A DNA stretch of 64,000 nt from Okeania sp. SIO2B3 (GTDB lineage Bacteria > Cyanobacteriota > Cyanobacteriia > Cyanobacteriales > Microcoleaceae): NCBI RefSeq assembly GCF_010672525.1, contig NZ_JAAHGH010000035.1, forward strand, positions 1-64,000, in the 5' to 3' direction. The notes beneath the pieces are model-generated. The model saw only the letters and a program-made list of their open reading frames with translations, ran no database searches and was not told the origin of the DNA. The position numbers and the translations under genes were made by a program. Position 1 is the first letter of the stretch; the number at the start of each line of letters is the position of its first letter. Below are positions 43,547 to 54,500 of the stretch, piece after piece.

Positions 43547-44482
43547 ATGGCAGATAGACTAATTAGAGCTACAGCAGCAGAAGGTGGCATTCGTGCTGTT
43601 GGTGTAATTACCACCCGTTTAACTGAAGAAGCAAGACAACGACATAAACTTTCTTGGGTGGCCTCTGCTGCTCTTGGCCGCACAATGGCTGCTGGATTAT
43701 TATTAGCCTCTAGTATGAAAACCCCAGAATCAAGAGTCAATATTCACGTCCAAGGCAATGGTCCTCTCGGAGGAGTACTTGTAGATGCAGGACTAGATGG
43801 AACAGTAAGAGGCTATGTAGACAATCCTACAATTGAGCTGTCACCAAATAAAATTGGCAAATTGGACGTCGGAAAAGCTGTAGGCAACCAAGGCTTCTTA
43901 TACATAGTAAAAGATGTAGGTTATGGCTACCCATACTCTAGTACAGTAGAGCTAGTATCTGGAGAAATAGGAGATGATATTGCTCATTACTTAATTACAT
44001 CAGAACAAACACCATCCGCTTTAGTGCTAGGAGTATTTGTAGATAAAGAGGGTATACAAGCAGCAGGAGGACTTTTGTTACAAGTTATGCCCAAAGCAGC
44101 CATAGATGAAGAATTAGTCCAAACCTTAGAATCTCGTATAGCCTCCCTCTCAGGGTTTACTCCATTGCTTCGAGCTGGCAAAACATTACCAGAAATTTTG
44201 CAACAACTTTTGGGAGACATGGACTTAAATATATTTCCCGAAAGTCAAATAGTTCGTTTTCATTGTGGTTGCTCTTTTGAAAAAGTGTTAGGAGCATTAA
44301 AAATGTTTGGTGTTGATGAACTAAAAGATATGATTGAAAAAGACAATGGTGCCCAGGCAGTCTGCGAATTTTGTGGAGAAGTATATCAAGCTAGTCAAAA
44401 AGACCTTATACAACTAATTGAAGACTTACAACAACCATTCACAGAAATTCCAGTTGGACAACTACGCAAATCATCTTCATAA
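43547..44482 (+). CDS. hslO: Redox-regulated chaperone Hsp33
   Basis: The 311-aa protein matches Hsp33 over its full length: MADRLIRATAAEGGIRAVGV at the start, LGRTMAAGLLLASSMK, the GPLGGVLVDAGLDGTVRGYV core, and the C-terminal redox switch with four zinc cysteines C240-x-C242 and C273-x-x-C276. Under oxidative stress these cysteines form disulfides and the protein becomes a holdase for unfolding proteins. Length is usual for cyanobacteria. It begins 64 bp after the tnpB remnant, whose right end now forms its leader. Confidence 0.97.
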   Translation: MADRLIRATAAEGGIRAVGVITTRLTEEARQRHKLSWVASAALGRTMAAGLLLASSMKTPESRVNIHVQGNGPLGGVLVDAGLDGTVRGYVDNPTIELSPNKIGKLDVGKAVGNQGFLYIVKDVGYGYPYSSTVELVSGEIGDDIAHYLITSEQTPSALVLGVFVDKEGIQAAGGLLLQVMPKAAIDEELVQTLESRIASLSGFTPLLRAGKTLPEILQQLLGDMDLNIFPESQIVRFHCGCSFEKVLGALKMFGVDELKDMIEKDNGAQAVCEFCGEVYQASQKDLIQLIEDLQQPFTEIPVGQLRKSSS

Positions 44483-45002
44483 ATTTATTCTAAGAATTCA
44501 GAACACATAATCAATTTTTGTCTTCTGAATTCATAGCTGTATAGAACTAATTTGGTATCTTGTTAACAAGAATAAGAGAGGCATTGGTTCAGTAATGAAA
44601 TATCAAATTTGAGGGCTAATTTTTCTGTTAAAATTCATGCTCAAGATAATTACTATTCATAATTATGAATTATAGATATTAAATAAGTTTGATCTTATTA
44701 TTAAATATGAGTTTTCCAGATTAGCTATCAAATTCAGTTTTAATTTTTTCGACGGGAAAATTTGCCAAAACTCCTGATCTTAACCGTTCTCTCAAATATT
44801 TGATTTTCTGTTCAGAACTAAAATATAATTATTGTATATATCAAGGTTGCATCTTTCGCCAAAATAGTGTATACATAGAAACCGCGAAGAATTGGAGCCT
44901 AAATTTAACTTTGTAGATAAAGGCTTGCTTATTATTAGGTTAAACCAACCGGAAAGTCATTAAACATGAAATATATCTGTTACTTGCTGTTCGGGATAAG
45001 TA
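44483..45002. other. 520-bp spacer with long-loop hairpin
   Basis: GAATTCAGAA at 44494 pairs with TTCTGAATTC near 44522 (10 bp stem, about 19-nt loop), directly after hslO, a possible weak terminator without a U run. The rest is AT-rich; no gene or clear promoter is seen. Confidence 0.5.
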
Positions 45003-47201
45003 GTGTATATGAATGAAAAATACAAAACAATAGGCCGTTGGCGGACACTACGCCAGATGAAGCAAAAAGACCAAGCCCAATGGCAACTACCTGAACGTAG
45101 GAAAAACCGCGAAGAAAGACTGCAACAACTTAGATCGAATGGCAGTCAGATACAAACATACAAACATCCGGCAAAACCTTCCACTCTGCAACAACATTCA
45201 GTTTCTCGAATAGAAAAAACTAAGCAAAAAAGCCCAAAATCTGCAAACAATACTTGGCCGATAAAATGGCTATTTTGGATAGTACTATTGGTAATAGTTC
45301 CAACTGGGGCAGGTATAACAGCCATATCAGCTTTATTCAAATTACCTTCTCAGGCAGATTGTGAAGCAAGTTACTGGCCAACCGCATCAGCAAGCAAACG
45401 TCTTTATTGTGCTCAGATATTAGCTACTTCTCCCACAGTAGATAGTTTACTTCAAGCAATTAATTTAGTAGATGTTTTATCAAATGACCATCCAATGCGT
45501 CCAAATATTGATGGTTACATTGAACGATGGTCGGAAAAAATATTGTCCTTGGGGGAATTAGCTTTTCAAGATGGAAAATTAGAAGAAGCTATTAAAATTG
45601 CCCAAAAAGTACCTCAGAAAGTTTCAGCTTATCCACTTGTAGAAGAACAGATTCAAAATTGGCAAAAAACTTGGACTAAAGCTGAAACAACCTATAAGAA
45701 AGCTCAAGAGCATCTACGTCAGGAAGAATGGAATCAAGCTTCCATGGAAGCTTCTCGTTTATTGTCAGTACCAAATGTACATTGGGAAACGAAAAAATAC
45801 CAGGAACTAATTAACGACATCAAAAGAACTCGCAAAGAAGGTAGCAAATTAAACCAAGCACGAGAGATAGGCGAACAAGGTGGACTAGATAATCTCACGA
45901 ATGCTGTCAAAAAAGCTCAAGCAATTGGAAAAAATAGCTATCTCTATCAGACCGCTCAAAAGTTAATACTAAATTTGGGCGAACAAATAGCAGATATGGC
46001 CTTAGTCGAACTAAATGAAGGAAATTGGCAAGAAGCACTTAAGATAGTAAATAAAGTTCCAGAAAATGATGTCCTAGAGGAAAAAGTAAAAGATCTAGAA
46101 TTATTAGCTCGTGCCCATTCTCCAGCTAACCTGGGTACAATAGCGGGACTTGAAGATGCTATTGCTCAAGCTCAAAAACTCAAAACTGAACGACCTCTTT
46201 ACAGCAAAGCTCAACAGTTAATCAGTATTTGGCAACAAGAAATTGCAGATGTCAAGATTATAGAAGAAGGAAAAAAATTAGCCCAACCAGGAGGAATTAG
46301 CGATTTAAAAGCAGCGATCGCTAAATTGCAGACTGTCCCTCCTTATAACCCTCGTGGACAAGACGCAACTACTTTGATAGGAGCTTGGAGTAGACAACTA
46401 CAGCAGCAGGAAGACCGGCCTTATTTGGAAAAAGCAGAAAAATTAGCAAGTTTTGGTGATATTAGTTCTATACAAGCTGCAATTGATGAAGCAAGTCAAA
46501 TTGGTAGGGGCAGAACTCTATATGAGGAAGCTCAACAGAAAATCCAAAGGTGGACACAAAGAGTTCAACGGTCTCAAGATCAACCAATTCTTGATAATGC
46601 AGAACGCCTAGCATCCTCAGGCAATTTAGAACAGGCAATTCTTATAGCACAACAGATTCGAGAAGGAAGAGTTCTATATTCCCAAGCTAGCTCCAAAATA
46701 CGGCAGTGGCAATCTCAAAAAGAGGCAGAAGAAAATTTAGATAATGCTCGTCAAGCAGCAGCATTAGGTACAGCAGATGGTTATGGTCAAGCTATAAGTT
46801 TAGCACAAAAAGTGCCAACTTACAGTTCCAGGCAGTTTGAAGCTTCCCAGTTGATTAATCAATGGGGTCAACAAATCTTATCGATTGCTATGGACGAAGT
46901 GAATCGAAATGTGCCACTAGCTATTGAGATTGCTAGTAAAATTCCGGTAAGTAGTATTGCCTATAATTCAGCCCAGAATCAAATTAGTATTTGGCGAACC
47001 TGGCTGAGTACAGCTCCATCTGTAGAAAACCAGACTCCATCTGTAGAAAACCAGACTCCAACTCTAGAACCAGTAGAGTATCAAACTATACCTATACCTC
47101 AAGACCAATCTCAGGAATTGAGAGAACAAAATCAAAGGACTATAACAGATGAGAGAGGCAAACCCCTAATATCTGCACCAAAGTTTGTGAATAATAATTA
47201 A
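45003..47201 (+). CDS. Single-pass protein with large repetitive helical domain
   Basis: The 732-aa protein has a basic cytosolic segment (1-80), one membrane span (about 86-110, WLFWIVLLVIVPTGAGITA) and a long outer or luminal part. From about 170 to 660 it consists of 60-85-residue repeats with patterns such as AIAQAQKLKTERPLYSKAQQ and LISIWQQEIADVK, or AAIDEASQIGRGRTLYEEAQ and KIQRWTQRVQ, like tandem TPR/SEL1-style helical hairpins. A direct repeat SVENQTP occurs near 672-685, followed by a Pro/Gln-rich end. Homologues are often mislabelled as chromosome-segregation ATPases; no Walker motif is present. A scaffold role at the cell envelope is likely, but unproven. Confidence 0.75.
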   Translation: MYMNEKYKTIGRWRTLRQMKQKDQAQWQLPERRKNREERLQQLRSNGSQIQTYKHPAKPSTLQQHSVSRIEKTKQKSPKSANNTWPIKWLFWIVLLVIVPTGAGITAISALFKLPSQADCEASYWPTASASKRLYCAQILATSPTVDSLLQAINLVDVLSNDHPMRPNIDGYIERWSEKILSLGELAFQDGKLEEAIKIAQKVPQKVSAYPLVEEQIQNWQKTWTKAETTYKKAQEHLRQEEWNQASMEASRLLSVPNVHWETKKYQELINDIKRTRKEGSKLNQAREIGEQGGLDNLTNAVKKAQAIGKNSYLYQTAQKLILNLGEQIADMALVELNEGNWQEALKIVNKVPENDVLEEKVKDLELLARAHSPANLGTIAGLEDAIAQAQKLKTERPLYSKAQQLISIWQQEIADVKIIEEGKKLAQPGGISDLKAAIAKLQTVPPYNPRGQDATTLIGAWSRQLQQQEDRPYLEKAEKLASFGDISSIQAAIDEASQIGRGRTLYEEAQQKIQRWTQRVQRSQDQPILDNAERLASSGNLEQAILIAQQIREGRVLYSQASSKIRQWQSQKEAEENLDNARQAAALGTADGYGQAISLAQKVPTYSSRQFEASQLINQWGQQILSIAMDEVNRNVPLAIEIASKIPVSSIAYNSAQNQISIWRTWLSTAPSVENQTPSVENQTPTLEPVEYQTIPIPQDQSQELREQNQRTITDERGKPLISAPKFVNNN

Positions 47202-47669
47202 CTCAACTGTCCTGACCAAGATTATTGGCCATTATGGACTAATACAATATAAATAATGGCCATAAATAACAAAGTATAATTTAAAATACCAATAATCAAG
47301 CCAAGTCAATATTCACTGTACTTATGAGGTTGACATATTTCCCAATTTGTCCATGGCACGACATCGCAAGGATGCTTCAACTTCTACAGATAGTTCTTGT
47401 TCATAAACCAGGTGATGCTGTTCCCTGTATTTTGATGATAATATCGGTCTCCATCTCTTACAACATTCTCTAACTAGAGTTTGCTGGACTTCTTACCGTA
47501 TTCTGTTAAAATGGTCAGTGGATTAATGTATAATCTAATTATGACTAAGCATTTATACTGAAAATTCAACTAGAATTGACAGAAATGGAGGTTTTTACCA
47601 AGATTAAGGCCATAGCTACCCAATAAATTACAGTTAGGCTAGGCAATTATTCTAGAAAGTAGGTACATT

Positions 47670-47955
47670 GACATCCTCTCCGGCTGTTAGGCGCGGATAT
47701 TCTTACTGAGCCGTAGCTCTTCGGCGGGTAGACGCTTCTTAGGCTGCTGCACCTACACCTCTTGCTCCACTCCAGGGAGGGGATGGGGGTGGGTTATGCT
47801 TGCCTCCACGTCCGCGCACGAGTTTCCGCAATTCGCAGCTCCTCCGGAGGAGGCGTGCCCCCCGGCAACTAATAACTTTGTATCATATATTCAATCCACT
47901 TGCAAATAAAATAAAAAGTCGCCCTACAACGGCGAGGCTTTAAACCAAATTTGCT
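47670..47955. mobile_element. Stand-alone IS200/IS605 end sequence (PATE-like)
   Basis: TGACATCCTCTCCGGC at 47671 and GTCGCCCTACAACGGCGAGG followed by CTTTAAACC at 47930-47955 are the right-end pieces normally found after tnpB. GCTCCTCCGGAGGAGGC and other palindromes lie between, along with a CTCCAGGGAGGGGATGGGGG repeat. No tnpA or tnpB is present, so it is a decayed or non-autonomous element. Bases 47202-47669 hold no gene. Confidence 0.55.
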
Positions 47956-48020
47956 GGTAAACTATAAGCTAAGTTAAGACCAAATATTTTTCTTTGCCCT
48001 GATAAAGCTATTTTTTGATG

Positions 48021-48036
48021 AGGAGATAACTAACTG
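48021..48036 (+). promoter_or_regulatory. Ribosome-binding site of ado
   Basis: AGGAGA at 48021-48026 lies 10 nt before the ATG at 48037. It is a clear Shine-Dalgarno and fixes the start, showing that the unusual N-terminal repeat of the protein is translated. Confidence 0.75.
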
Positions 48037-48816
48037 ATGCCAAAGCTTGAAGCAATTTCAACCATAGATTCTCAAAGTGAAACTGACAAAACAATATTTG
48101 AAAGTGAAACTGATGAAACAGTAGATTCTCAAAGTGAAGCTGACAAAACAATATTTGAAAGTGAAACTTATAAATATGCCTATAGCCGAATTAATGCAAT
48201 TGTGATTGAAGGAGAGCAAGAGGCATACGAAAATTATATAAGTCTGATCAAAATGCTACCAGACTACGAAGAGCAGCTCAAGAGCCTCTCAAAAATGGAA
48301 AGTCGTCACAAAAAAGGCTTTCAGGCTTGTGGCCGAAATCTGAAGGTGACACCAGATATGGAATTCGCCAAAAGTTTTTTTGAGCCACTACATAAGAACT
48401 TCCAAGCAGCAGCAAAAACAGGTAATTTAGTTACTTGTTTGCTAATTCAATCTCTAATTATTGAATGCTTTGCGATCGCAGCCTACAATATCTATATACC
48501 AGTTGCTGACCCCTTTGCTCGGAAAATTACTGAAGGTGTAGTCAAAGATGAATATACCCACCTCAACTTTGGCGAAGTATGGCTAGAAGAGCATTTTGAA
48601 GACTCCAAAGCAGAACTACAGAAAGCAAATCGCCAGAACTTACCCCTAGTATGGAAAATGCTGAACCAGGTGGAAAAAGATGCGAAGACCCTGGGAATGG
48701 AAAAAGAAGCTTTGATTGAAGATTTTATGATTGCTTATGGCGAAGCTTTGAACAATATTGGCTTTACAACTGGAGAAATCATGCGGATGTCAGCTTATGG
48801 TCTGGTCGCCGTATAG
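48037..48816 (+). CDS. ado: Aldehyde-deformylating oxygenase, long N-terminal form
   Basis: A ferritin-like di-iron enzyme that turns fatty aldehydes into alkanes plus formate. Iron-ligand motifs are all present: [20 protein letters not shown] (Glu and His), [14 protein letters not shown] and [13 protein letters not shown] (Glu and His). The body from [13 protein letters not shown] onward is standard. At 259 aa it is about 28 longer than typical ADO (about 231). The extra part is an in-frame tandem duplication of 19 residues, [19 protein letters not shown] then [19 protein letters not shown], encoded by 57-bp units at 48067-48123 and 48124-48180. The aar gene follows 170 bp downstream, the usual arrangement. 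Confidence 0.97.
   Translation: MPKLEAISTIDSQSETDKTIFESETDETVDSQSEADKTIFESETYKYAYSRINAIVIEGEQEAYENYISLIKMLPDYEEQLKSLSKMESRHKKGFQACGRNLKVTPDMEFAKSFFEPLHKNFQAAAKTGNLVTCLLIQSLIIECFAIAAYNIYIPVADPFARKITEGVVKDEYTHLNFGEVWLEEHFEDSKAELQKANRQNLPLVWKMLNQVEKDAKTLGMEKEALIEDFMIAYGEALNNIGFTTGEIMRMSAYGLVAV
48067..48180 (+). repeat. 57-bp in-frame tandem duplication in ado
   Basis: GATTCTCAAAGTGAA starts both units. They differ at only a few positions, and the unit itself has two halves (SQSETDK and FESETDE), pointing to two rounds of duplication. Confidence 0.9.
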
Positions 48817-48986
48817 TTGATTTCAATCAAAATGGAAATTAGGATGAGGAATGAGTAATGGCGTAGCATTTAACAAAAAACTTTTTCATCGTGAAAATAA
48901 TAGTTGCCAACTGCCATATACTAATTTCTGCCTGATTTCCACATATCATCAACAATAACTAACTTACTAATAATAATTACAATTTA

Positions 48987-50006
48987 ATGTTTGGTCTAAT
49001 TGGTCATCTAACTAGCTTAGAACACGCCCAATCAGTAGCAAGAGATTTAGGGTATCCAGAGTATGCAGATCAAGGTCTTGATTTCTGGTGTAGCGCTCCG
49101 CCTCAAATAGTCGATACAATTAAAGTAACAAGTATCACAGGTCAGAAAATTGAAGGCAAGTATGTAGAATCTTGTTTTCTACCGGAAATGCTAGCAGCTC
49201 GCCGAATCAAAGCAGCAACTCGTAAGATAATGAATGCTATGGCTCATGCTCAGAAGCATGGTATTGATATAACTGCTTTGGGAGGGTTCTCGTCAATTAT
49301 TTTTGAGAATTTTAACTTGCAAAAGTTTCAGCAAATCCGCAATATTACATTAGAATTTAAACGTTTTACTACTGGTAATACTCATACAGCCTATATTCTC
49401 TGTCAGCAAGTAGAACAAGCTGCCCAAAAGTTAGGAATTGATTTATCAAAAGCTACAGTAGCAGTATGCGGGGCCACTGGTGATATTGGTAGTGGGGTCT
49501 GTCGCTGGCTGAATAGTAGAACAGAAGTGGCAGAATTATTATTGATAGCTCGCGAGCAAGAGCGGCTAAAAAATCTACAAGGGGAACTAGGACGAGGTAA
49601 AATTTTAGAATTAAATGCAGCTTTACCTCTGGCGGATATTATAGTTTGGGTAGCTAGTATGCCCAAGGGTGTAGCAATTGATCCAAATGTTTTGAAGAAA
49701 CCTTGTTTATTAATTGACGGTGGTTATCCAAAAAACATGGCGACTAAAGTTCAGCAAGAAGGAATCTATGTTCTCAATGGTGGAATAGTAGAACACTCTC
49801 TTGATATTGACTGGAAAATTATGAACATTGTCAATATGGATGTGCCTGGTCGTCAGTTATTTGCTTGTTTTGCAGAGTCAATGCTATTGGAGTTTGAAAA
49901 GTTATATACTAATTTTTCTTGGGGACGTAATTTAATTACTGTAGAAAAAATGGAACTAATTGGTCAGTTATCCATCAAACATGGATTTAGACCTCTAATG
50001 CTTTGA
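48987..50006 (+). CDS. aar: Long-chain acyl-ACP reductase
   Basis: A 339-aa NADPH-dependent reductase that converts fatty acyl-ACP to aldehyde for ADO. It starts [20 protein letters not shown], has the Rossmann dinucleotide motif [18 protein letters not shown] at about 152-170, and the active-site cysteine C294 in LFACFAESM, the same number as in the characterised Synechococcus enzyme. Length is as usual (about 340). The preceding gene is ado. The intergenic 170 bp are AT-rich, and aar may also have its own promoter. Confidence 0.97.
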   Translation: MFGLIGHLTSLEHAQSVARDLGYPEYADQGLDFWCSAPPQIVDTIKVTSITGQKIEGKYVESCFLPEMLAARRIKAATRKIMNAMAHAQKHGIDITALGGFSSIIFENFNLQKFQQIRNITLEFKRFTTGNTHTAYILCQQVEQAAQKLGIDLSKATVAVCGATGDIGSGVCRWLNSRTEVAELLLIAREQERLKNLQGELGRGKILELNAALPLADIIVWVASMPKGVAIDPNVLKKPCLLIDGGYPKNMATKVQQEGIYVLNGGIVEHSLDIDWKIMNIVNMDVPGRQLFACFAESMLLEFEKLYTNFSWGRNLITVEKMELIGQLSIKHGFRPLML

Positions 50007-50644
50007 AGAATGCAGAAGAAATATTGAAGTTAGGAACATTTGATTTTCTTCTAGTTCAAAAGTCAAAGAACATAGATAATTTATGTTTTCTGAACAATTA
50101 AATGAAGGGCTTTGTTAAATGGATGTATGATTTTTCTAGATTTTGAATTAAGTTTATAGCTTTCAGCGATCTATTCTGAATCATACCCATGATCAAAAAT
50201 GCCCTTTTTTTCGTTTTACTTCCTCTCTCCAATACTATAATACCATTTCTCAAAAACTTTTCTACATTTTCTTGAGTAGGGGAGTGGGGGAGTTTTAAGC
50301 ATCAGAATAATTAACATTAACTGAGCTGCTAATTAGCAAAAATTGATTTTTTCTGTATTAAATATTTAATAACTGAAGTTTTACTTAAGTATAGCATTAA
50401 TGCATGAGAGTTGGTATCATTAATCCCGAATTAATACAATACCAAATTGTGACCGGAGCGATCGCTACTATATTTCCGGAATTTCCTAATGGCATGAAGG
50501 ATCTAACTAGAAGAACCTAGTGCCGCTACGCGGAAGTCAAAATTCAGAAGTCATAAGTCAGAAGTATTGATTGGTAAGGCTTTTAGGATTTTGTAACTGG
50601 TCAGTTATTTCCGCCATTCTGCACTAGATAACTTTATTCAATGT
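50007..50644. other. 640-bp spacer with second CTAGTGC MITE
   Basis: 50517-50627 starts CTAGTGCCGCTACGCGGAAG and ends CCGCCATTCTGCACTAG, a 111-bp copy of the element at 29039 with perfect 7-bp inverted ends. The rest is AT-rich, with no gene. Confidence 0.6.
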
Positions 50645-50659
50645 TTGGAGTGGGAAGAT

Positions 50660-50956
50660 ATGCCTAATAATTCTACATCAAAATTTCGTCCAAGAAAACA
50701 TATTATTTCTCTTGGTTGGTTTAGCTTTATAATGATTAGTAGTTTTACTGGTATAATTAGAGATGGAAATTTTGGGAGCTTACCAGTAAATTTTTTAATT
50801 GGTAGTATTCCGGTGGCTATTGGTCATAATGTCGATATTCAGAATCAGAAAAAAGAGCAGAAATTGCTCTTAGAAGAACAGGAAAAACGTAAATTAAAAC
50901 TAATGGAAGATTTAGCTCTGAGTCAAACATTGTTGGAAAGAGCAGAAAATTTATAA
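50660..50956 (+). CDS. Small hypothetical membrane protein with charged helical tail
   Basis: From the ATG at 50660 (MPNNSTSKF) the product is 98 aa; an upstream ATG at 50645 is also in frame. Two weak hydrophobic segments (ISLGWFSFIMISSFTGII, then LPVNFLIGSIPVAIG) precede a coiled-coil-like tail rich in E, K and L (KKEQKLLLEEQEKRKLKLME). I do not recognise the family. It begins 17 bp after a MITE end and has no partner genes. It may be real but is not certain. Confidence 0.45.
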   Translation: MPNNSTSKFRPRKHIISLGWFSFIMISSFTGIIRDGNFGSLPVNFLIGSIPVAIGHNVDIQNQKKEQKLLLEEQEKRKLKLMEDLALSQTLLERAENL

Positions 50957-51047
50957 TATTAAACCAATTTCAAAAAATATCGTTCAACCATTGCTACTAA
51001 TTTCTACATTCCAACAAAGAATAATATCAAATCCAGTAGCATTGGTA

Positions 51048-51322
51048 TAATTAGGATTTGCTGAAAAAGTCTTTTAGTAGGGGTAGGAGACAGGAGACAG
51101 GAGACAACCCACCCCTAACCCCTCCCTGGAGGGGAGGAGCGGGTAATTAGCGAGGAGTTAGGAGTAGGAATCGTCAGAATGATTTTTCTGCCCAACTATG
51201 CGCCTAAAATACGCTCCTTTTTAAGCGTTCTATACTGAAACAGGCGCACTGCAATTCGACCCCAAAAAAGCTAAAGTCTTTATATGTCAATGCTTTTAGA
51301 TTTAATCAGCAAGCCCTAATTA
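51048..51322. mobile_element. MITE-like element, TAATTAGG ends (copy 2)
   Basis: The 275-bp element has the same order as 14654-14949: TAATTAGGATTTGCTGAAAAA, a CCCCTCC palindrome, TTCTGCCCAACT, ACAGGCGCAC and the end TTAATCAGCAAGCCCTAATTA. A 7-bp GGACTCA simple repeat (51326-51347) follows. No transposase. The remaining spacer to 51582 has no gene. Confidence 0.75.
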
Positions 51323-51582
51323 GTTAGGACTCAGGACTCAGGACTCAGGAGGGAAGAGAATTTAGGAAGAGTTATGCTCTGGCCTTCAGATGAAACATTT
51401 CTTGATACCGAATTAAGCAGATTTGATATAAAGGGTTTAAAATAAAATTCCATACTACTAGAATTTTTACTTTCAATACCTACATTTTATTGTCTGGAAT
51501 GTAGTATTAAGCAGTTAAATGAATTGACTCGAGAAAGCATAGGATTTCTTCAAAAATATTTGTGAAATTTTCCTCCTTTCAT

Positions 51583-54500
51583 TTAAAATCTGGATTGATA
51601 CTTGAGAGGAGAAAATATTAAATTAACTACTGTACCCTTATGACCATCAAAATCAATTTCAGCTTTCAATTGTTTAGAAAGAATTCGCACTAATTTTAAC
51701 CCTAAAGAAGAATGATTTTTCCACTCAAAATCTGGTGGAATACCAATGCCATTATCTTTAATTGTAATATAAACTTTTTCTTGTTTATCTTGATGTAATT
51801 CAATACATATTTCTCCAGATTGATTATTAGGAAAAGCGTGTTTAAATGAATTAGTAACCAATTCATTAATTAACAAACCACAAGGAATTGCCGTTTCTAA
51901 ATTCAGAGTTATTGCTTCTACATTAATTATAGGTTGAATTAGACTTTCTCTGTCCGCGTAAGAACAAAACAAATTATCTATCAAAGCATGAATATATTCA
52001 CTAAAATCAACTTGCCCTAAGTTTTTTGACTGATAGAGTTGTTCATGGATCAAAGCCATACTTTGAATTCTATTTTGGCTATCAGCAAATAATTCCTGCA
52101 CTTTTTTATTTTCAATATAATCTGACTGTAAATCTAATAAATTAGAAATAATGTGTAGGTTGTTTTTCACTCGATGATGAATTTCTTTGAGCAAAATTTC
52201 TTTTTCTTGAAGAGAATTTTGAATTTGTTCTTCTGCTTTTTTACGATCGCTAATATCAATACAACTACCAATATAACCAGCAAACTTACCATTGAGATTA
52301 AATCTAGGAACCCCTTGATTTAAGACCCAACGGTATTCGCCATCTTCTCTTCTCAAACGATATTCTATGCTAAACGATTGATGGGTATAAAAATTTACCC
52401 GGTAATTTTCCAAATAATGTTGCACATCTTCAGGATGAATTCCCTGTAACCAACCTTTCCCAACTTCTTGTTCTAAGTTACGCCCGGTAAAATCTAGCCA
52501 TCTTTTATTAAAATAGTTAAAAAGACTATTACTTCCAGACATCCAAATGAATACGGGGGCACTATCAGCCATCATCCGAAAACGTTTTTCACTTTCGCGC
52601 AATGCTAATTCTGCCTCTTGATGTTCTAGAGCACTGACAAAAATTTTCCCAATAATTTTTAACAGATTAATTGTAGATTTTGTCCAACTGCATAATTTAC
52701 TTACTGTATCGAAACTGACGAAACCAATTAATTCATCTCCAGAAACCATAGGAATGCACAACAAAGATTGAATTGATTGTGCTGATAATATTCGTTTTTC
52801 TCTGCTTGCTTCCAGAGGTAAATTGGAAACTAATGGTATATGTACGACCTCAAATTGACTGAGTTTTTCCATGATCCATGGTAAATAATCTATAGGAAAA
52901 TTCTGTTGAGCTTCAATTTTAGCTTCTGTTTTTGTAGCTCTCCATTGGTAAGTATTACTAACTTGAATTTTATCGCTACTTACTAAAAACATATAACTAC
53001 GATCTGCACCTATTAACTCACAAAGTTGTTTTAATGCTATTTGGATACTACTATTAATTTCATTAGGATTAAGGTTAATAAAGCTAGTAGAGATATTAGC
53101 AACAAGTTTTTCCAACTCTAGTTGTTGCTTGAGGGTTACTTCTGCTGCTTTGCGATCGCTAATATCTTTATGAGTACCAATCATTCTCACTGGTTTGTCT
53201 GCTTCATCCCTGACTACCACTTTACCGTAAACTGCTATCCACTTCCATTCACCAGATTTAGTTTGTAACCGATAGTCAAAAGCATAGATAAATGAACTAT
53301 CTTCTAAGTGCAAATTTAAAGCATCAATTACCCAAACTTTATCCTCTGGGTGAATTAGCATTTCCCAAGAATTTATCTTCTTAGGAAGATCGCCTGCATC
53401 GTAACCTAGCATTTCTAACCATCGATAACTATAATAACACTCGCCTGTGCTAATATTCCAATCCCATAACCCATCACCTGAAGTTTCTAATACTAATTGT
53501 AATCGTTCTTGAATTAGTTGTAATTTTGTATCTACCAGTTTATCTTCACTAATATCTTGTGCTATTCGAGCTATTTTATCAACTTTCCCTGCCTGATTTT
53601 TGATGGGAAAAGCACGAGTCAAAATCCAACGTATTTCTCCATTAGGTAGCATAATACGATATTCTTGTTTTTCTTCTACTTCCGTAGAATTTGCTAAAGC
53701 TTCCGCTACTTTTGGGCGGTCTTCTGGATAAATCGCATCTAGAAAAGAGTGGGGTGATTTGTATAACTCATCGCGACGATAACCCCATATTCTTTCATAA
53801 CTAGGAGAAATATAAAAAATTTGATTGTTTTGAGGATCATTTACCCAGAAAACGCTATCGATATTTTCTGCTAGTTGATGAAATACATCTTGACTTTCTT
53901 GTAATGCTGCTTCTATTTGTTTGCGTTCGGTAATATTTAATACTGTCCCGAAAAGTTTTATTACTTTACCTTCTTCATTAAAAATAGGTTTTCCTGTAAT
54001 TGATATATATTTTAGTTCACCATCTGGGCATAAAATTCGTTGATCGAGTTGATAGCTTTGACCTTGATTAATTGCTAAATCAATTGCTTTTTGTATTGCT
54101 GAAAAATCATCATAATGAACTAATTGAAAATAATGTTCCATCGTTACAAAAGTCGATTTTTGTTGTATGCCAAAAATTTTGTATACTTCTTCTGAGCATA
54201 TTAATTGACTTGTAGTCAAATCATTTTCCCAACTGCCTATACCAGCAATTTTCTCTGCTTCTATTAATTGTGCTTGACTATGAAGAACACTTTCTAAAGT
54301 TTCTTTTTCATCTGTAATATCTCGTACCACTGCATAGATTAAATTTTCTGTTAAAAAAGGAACACTATTCCAAGCTAACCAACGATACGAACCATCTTTA
54401 GTCCGATAACGGTTCTGAAATTTTATAGCTTTAGCACCATCAGTAATATTTTGGACTTCTGCAAGAGTAGTATCTCTATCTGCTGGATGTACAAACTCAA

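Noticed and set aside
45003-47201. Chromosome-segregation ATPase label for the 732-aa repeat protein
   Set aside because: No Walker A or B motif; it is a single-span protein with helical repeats.
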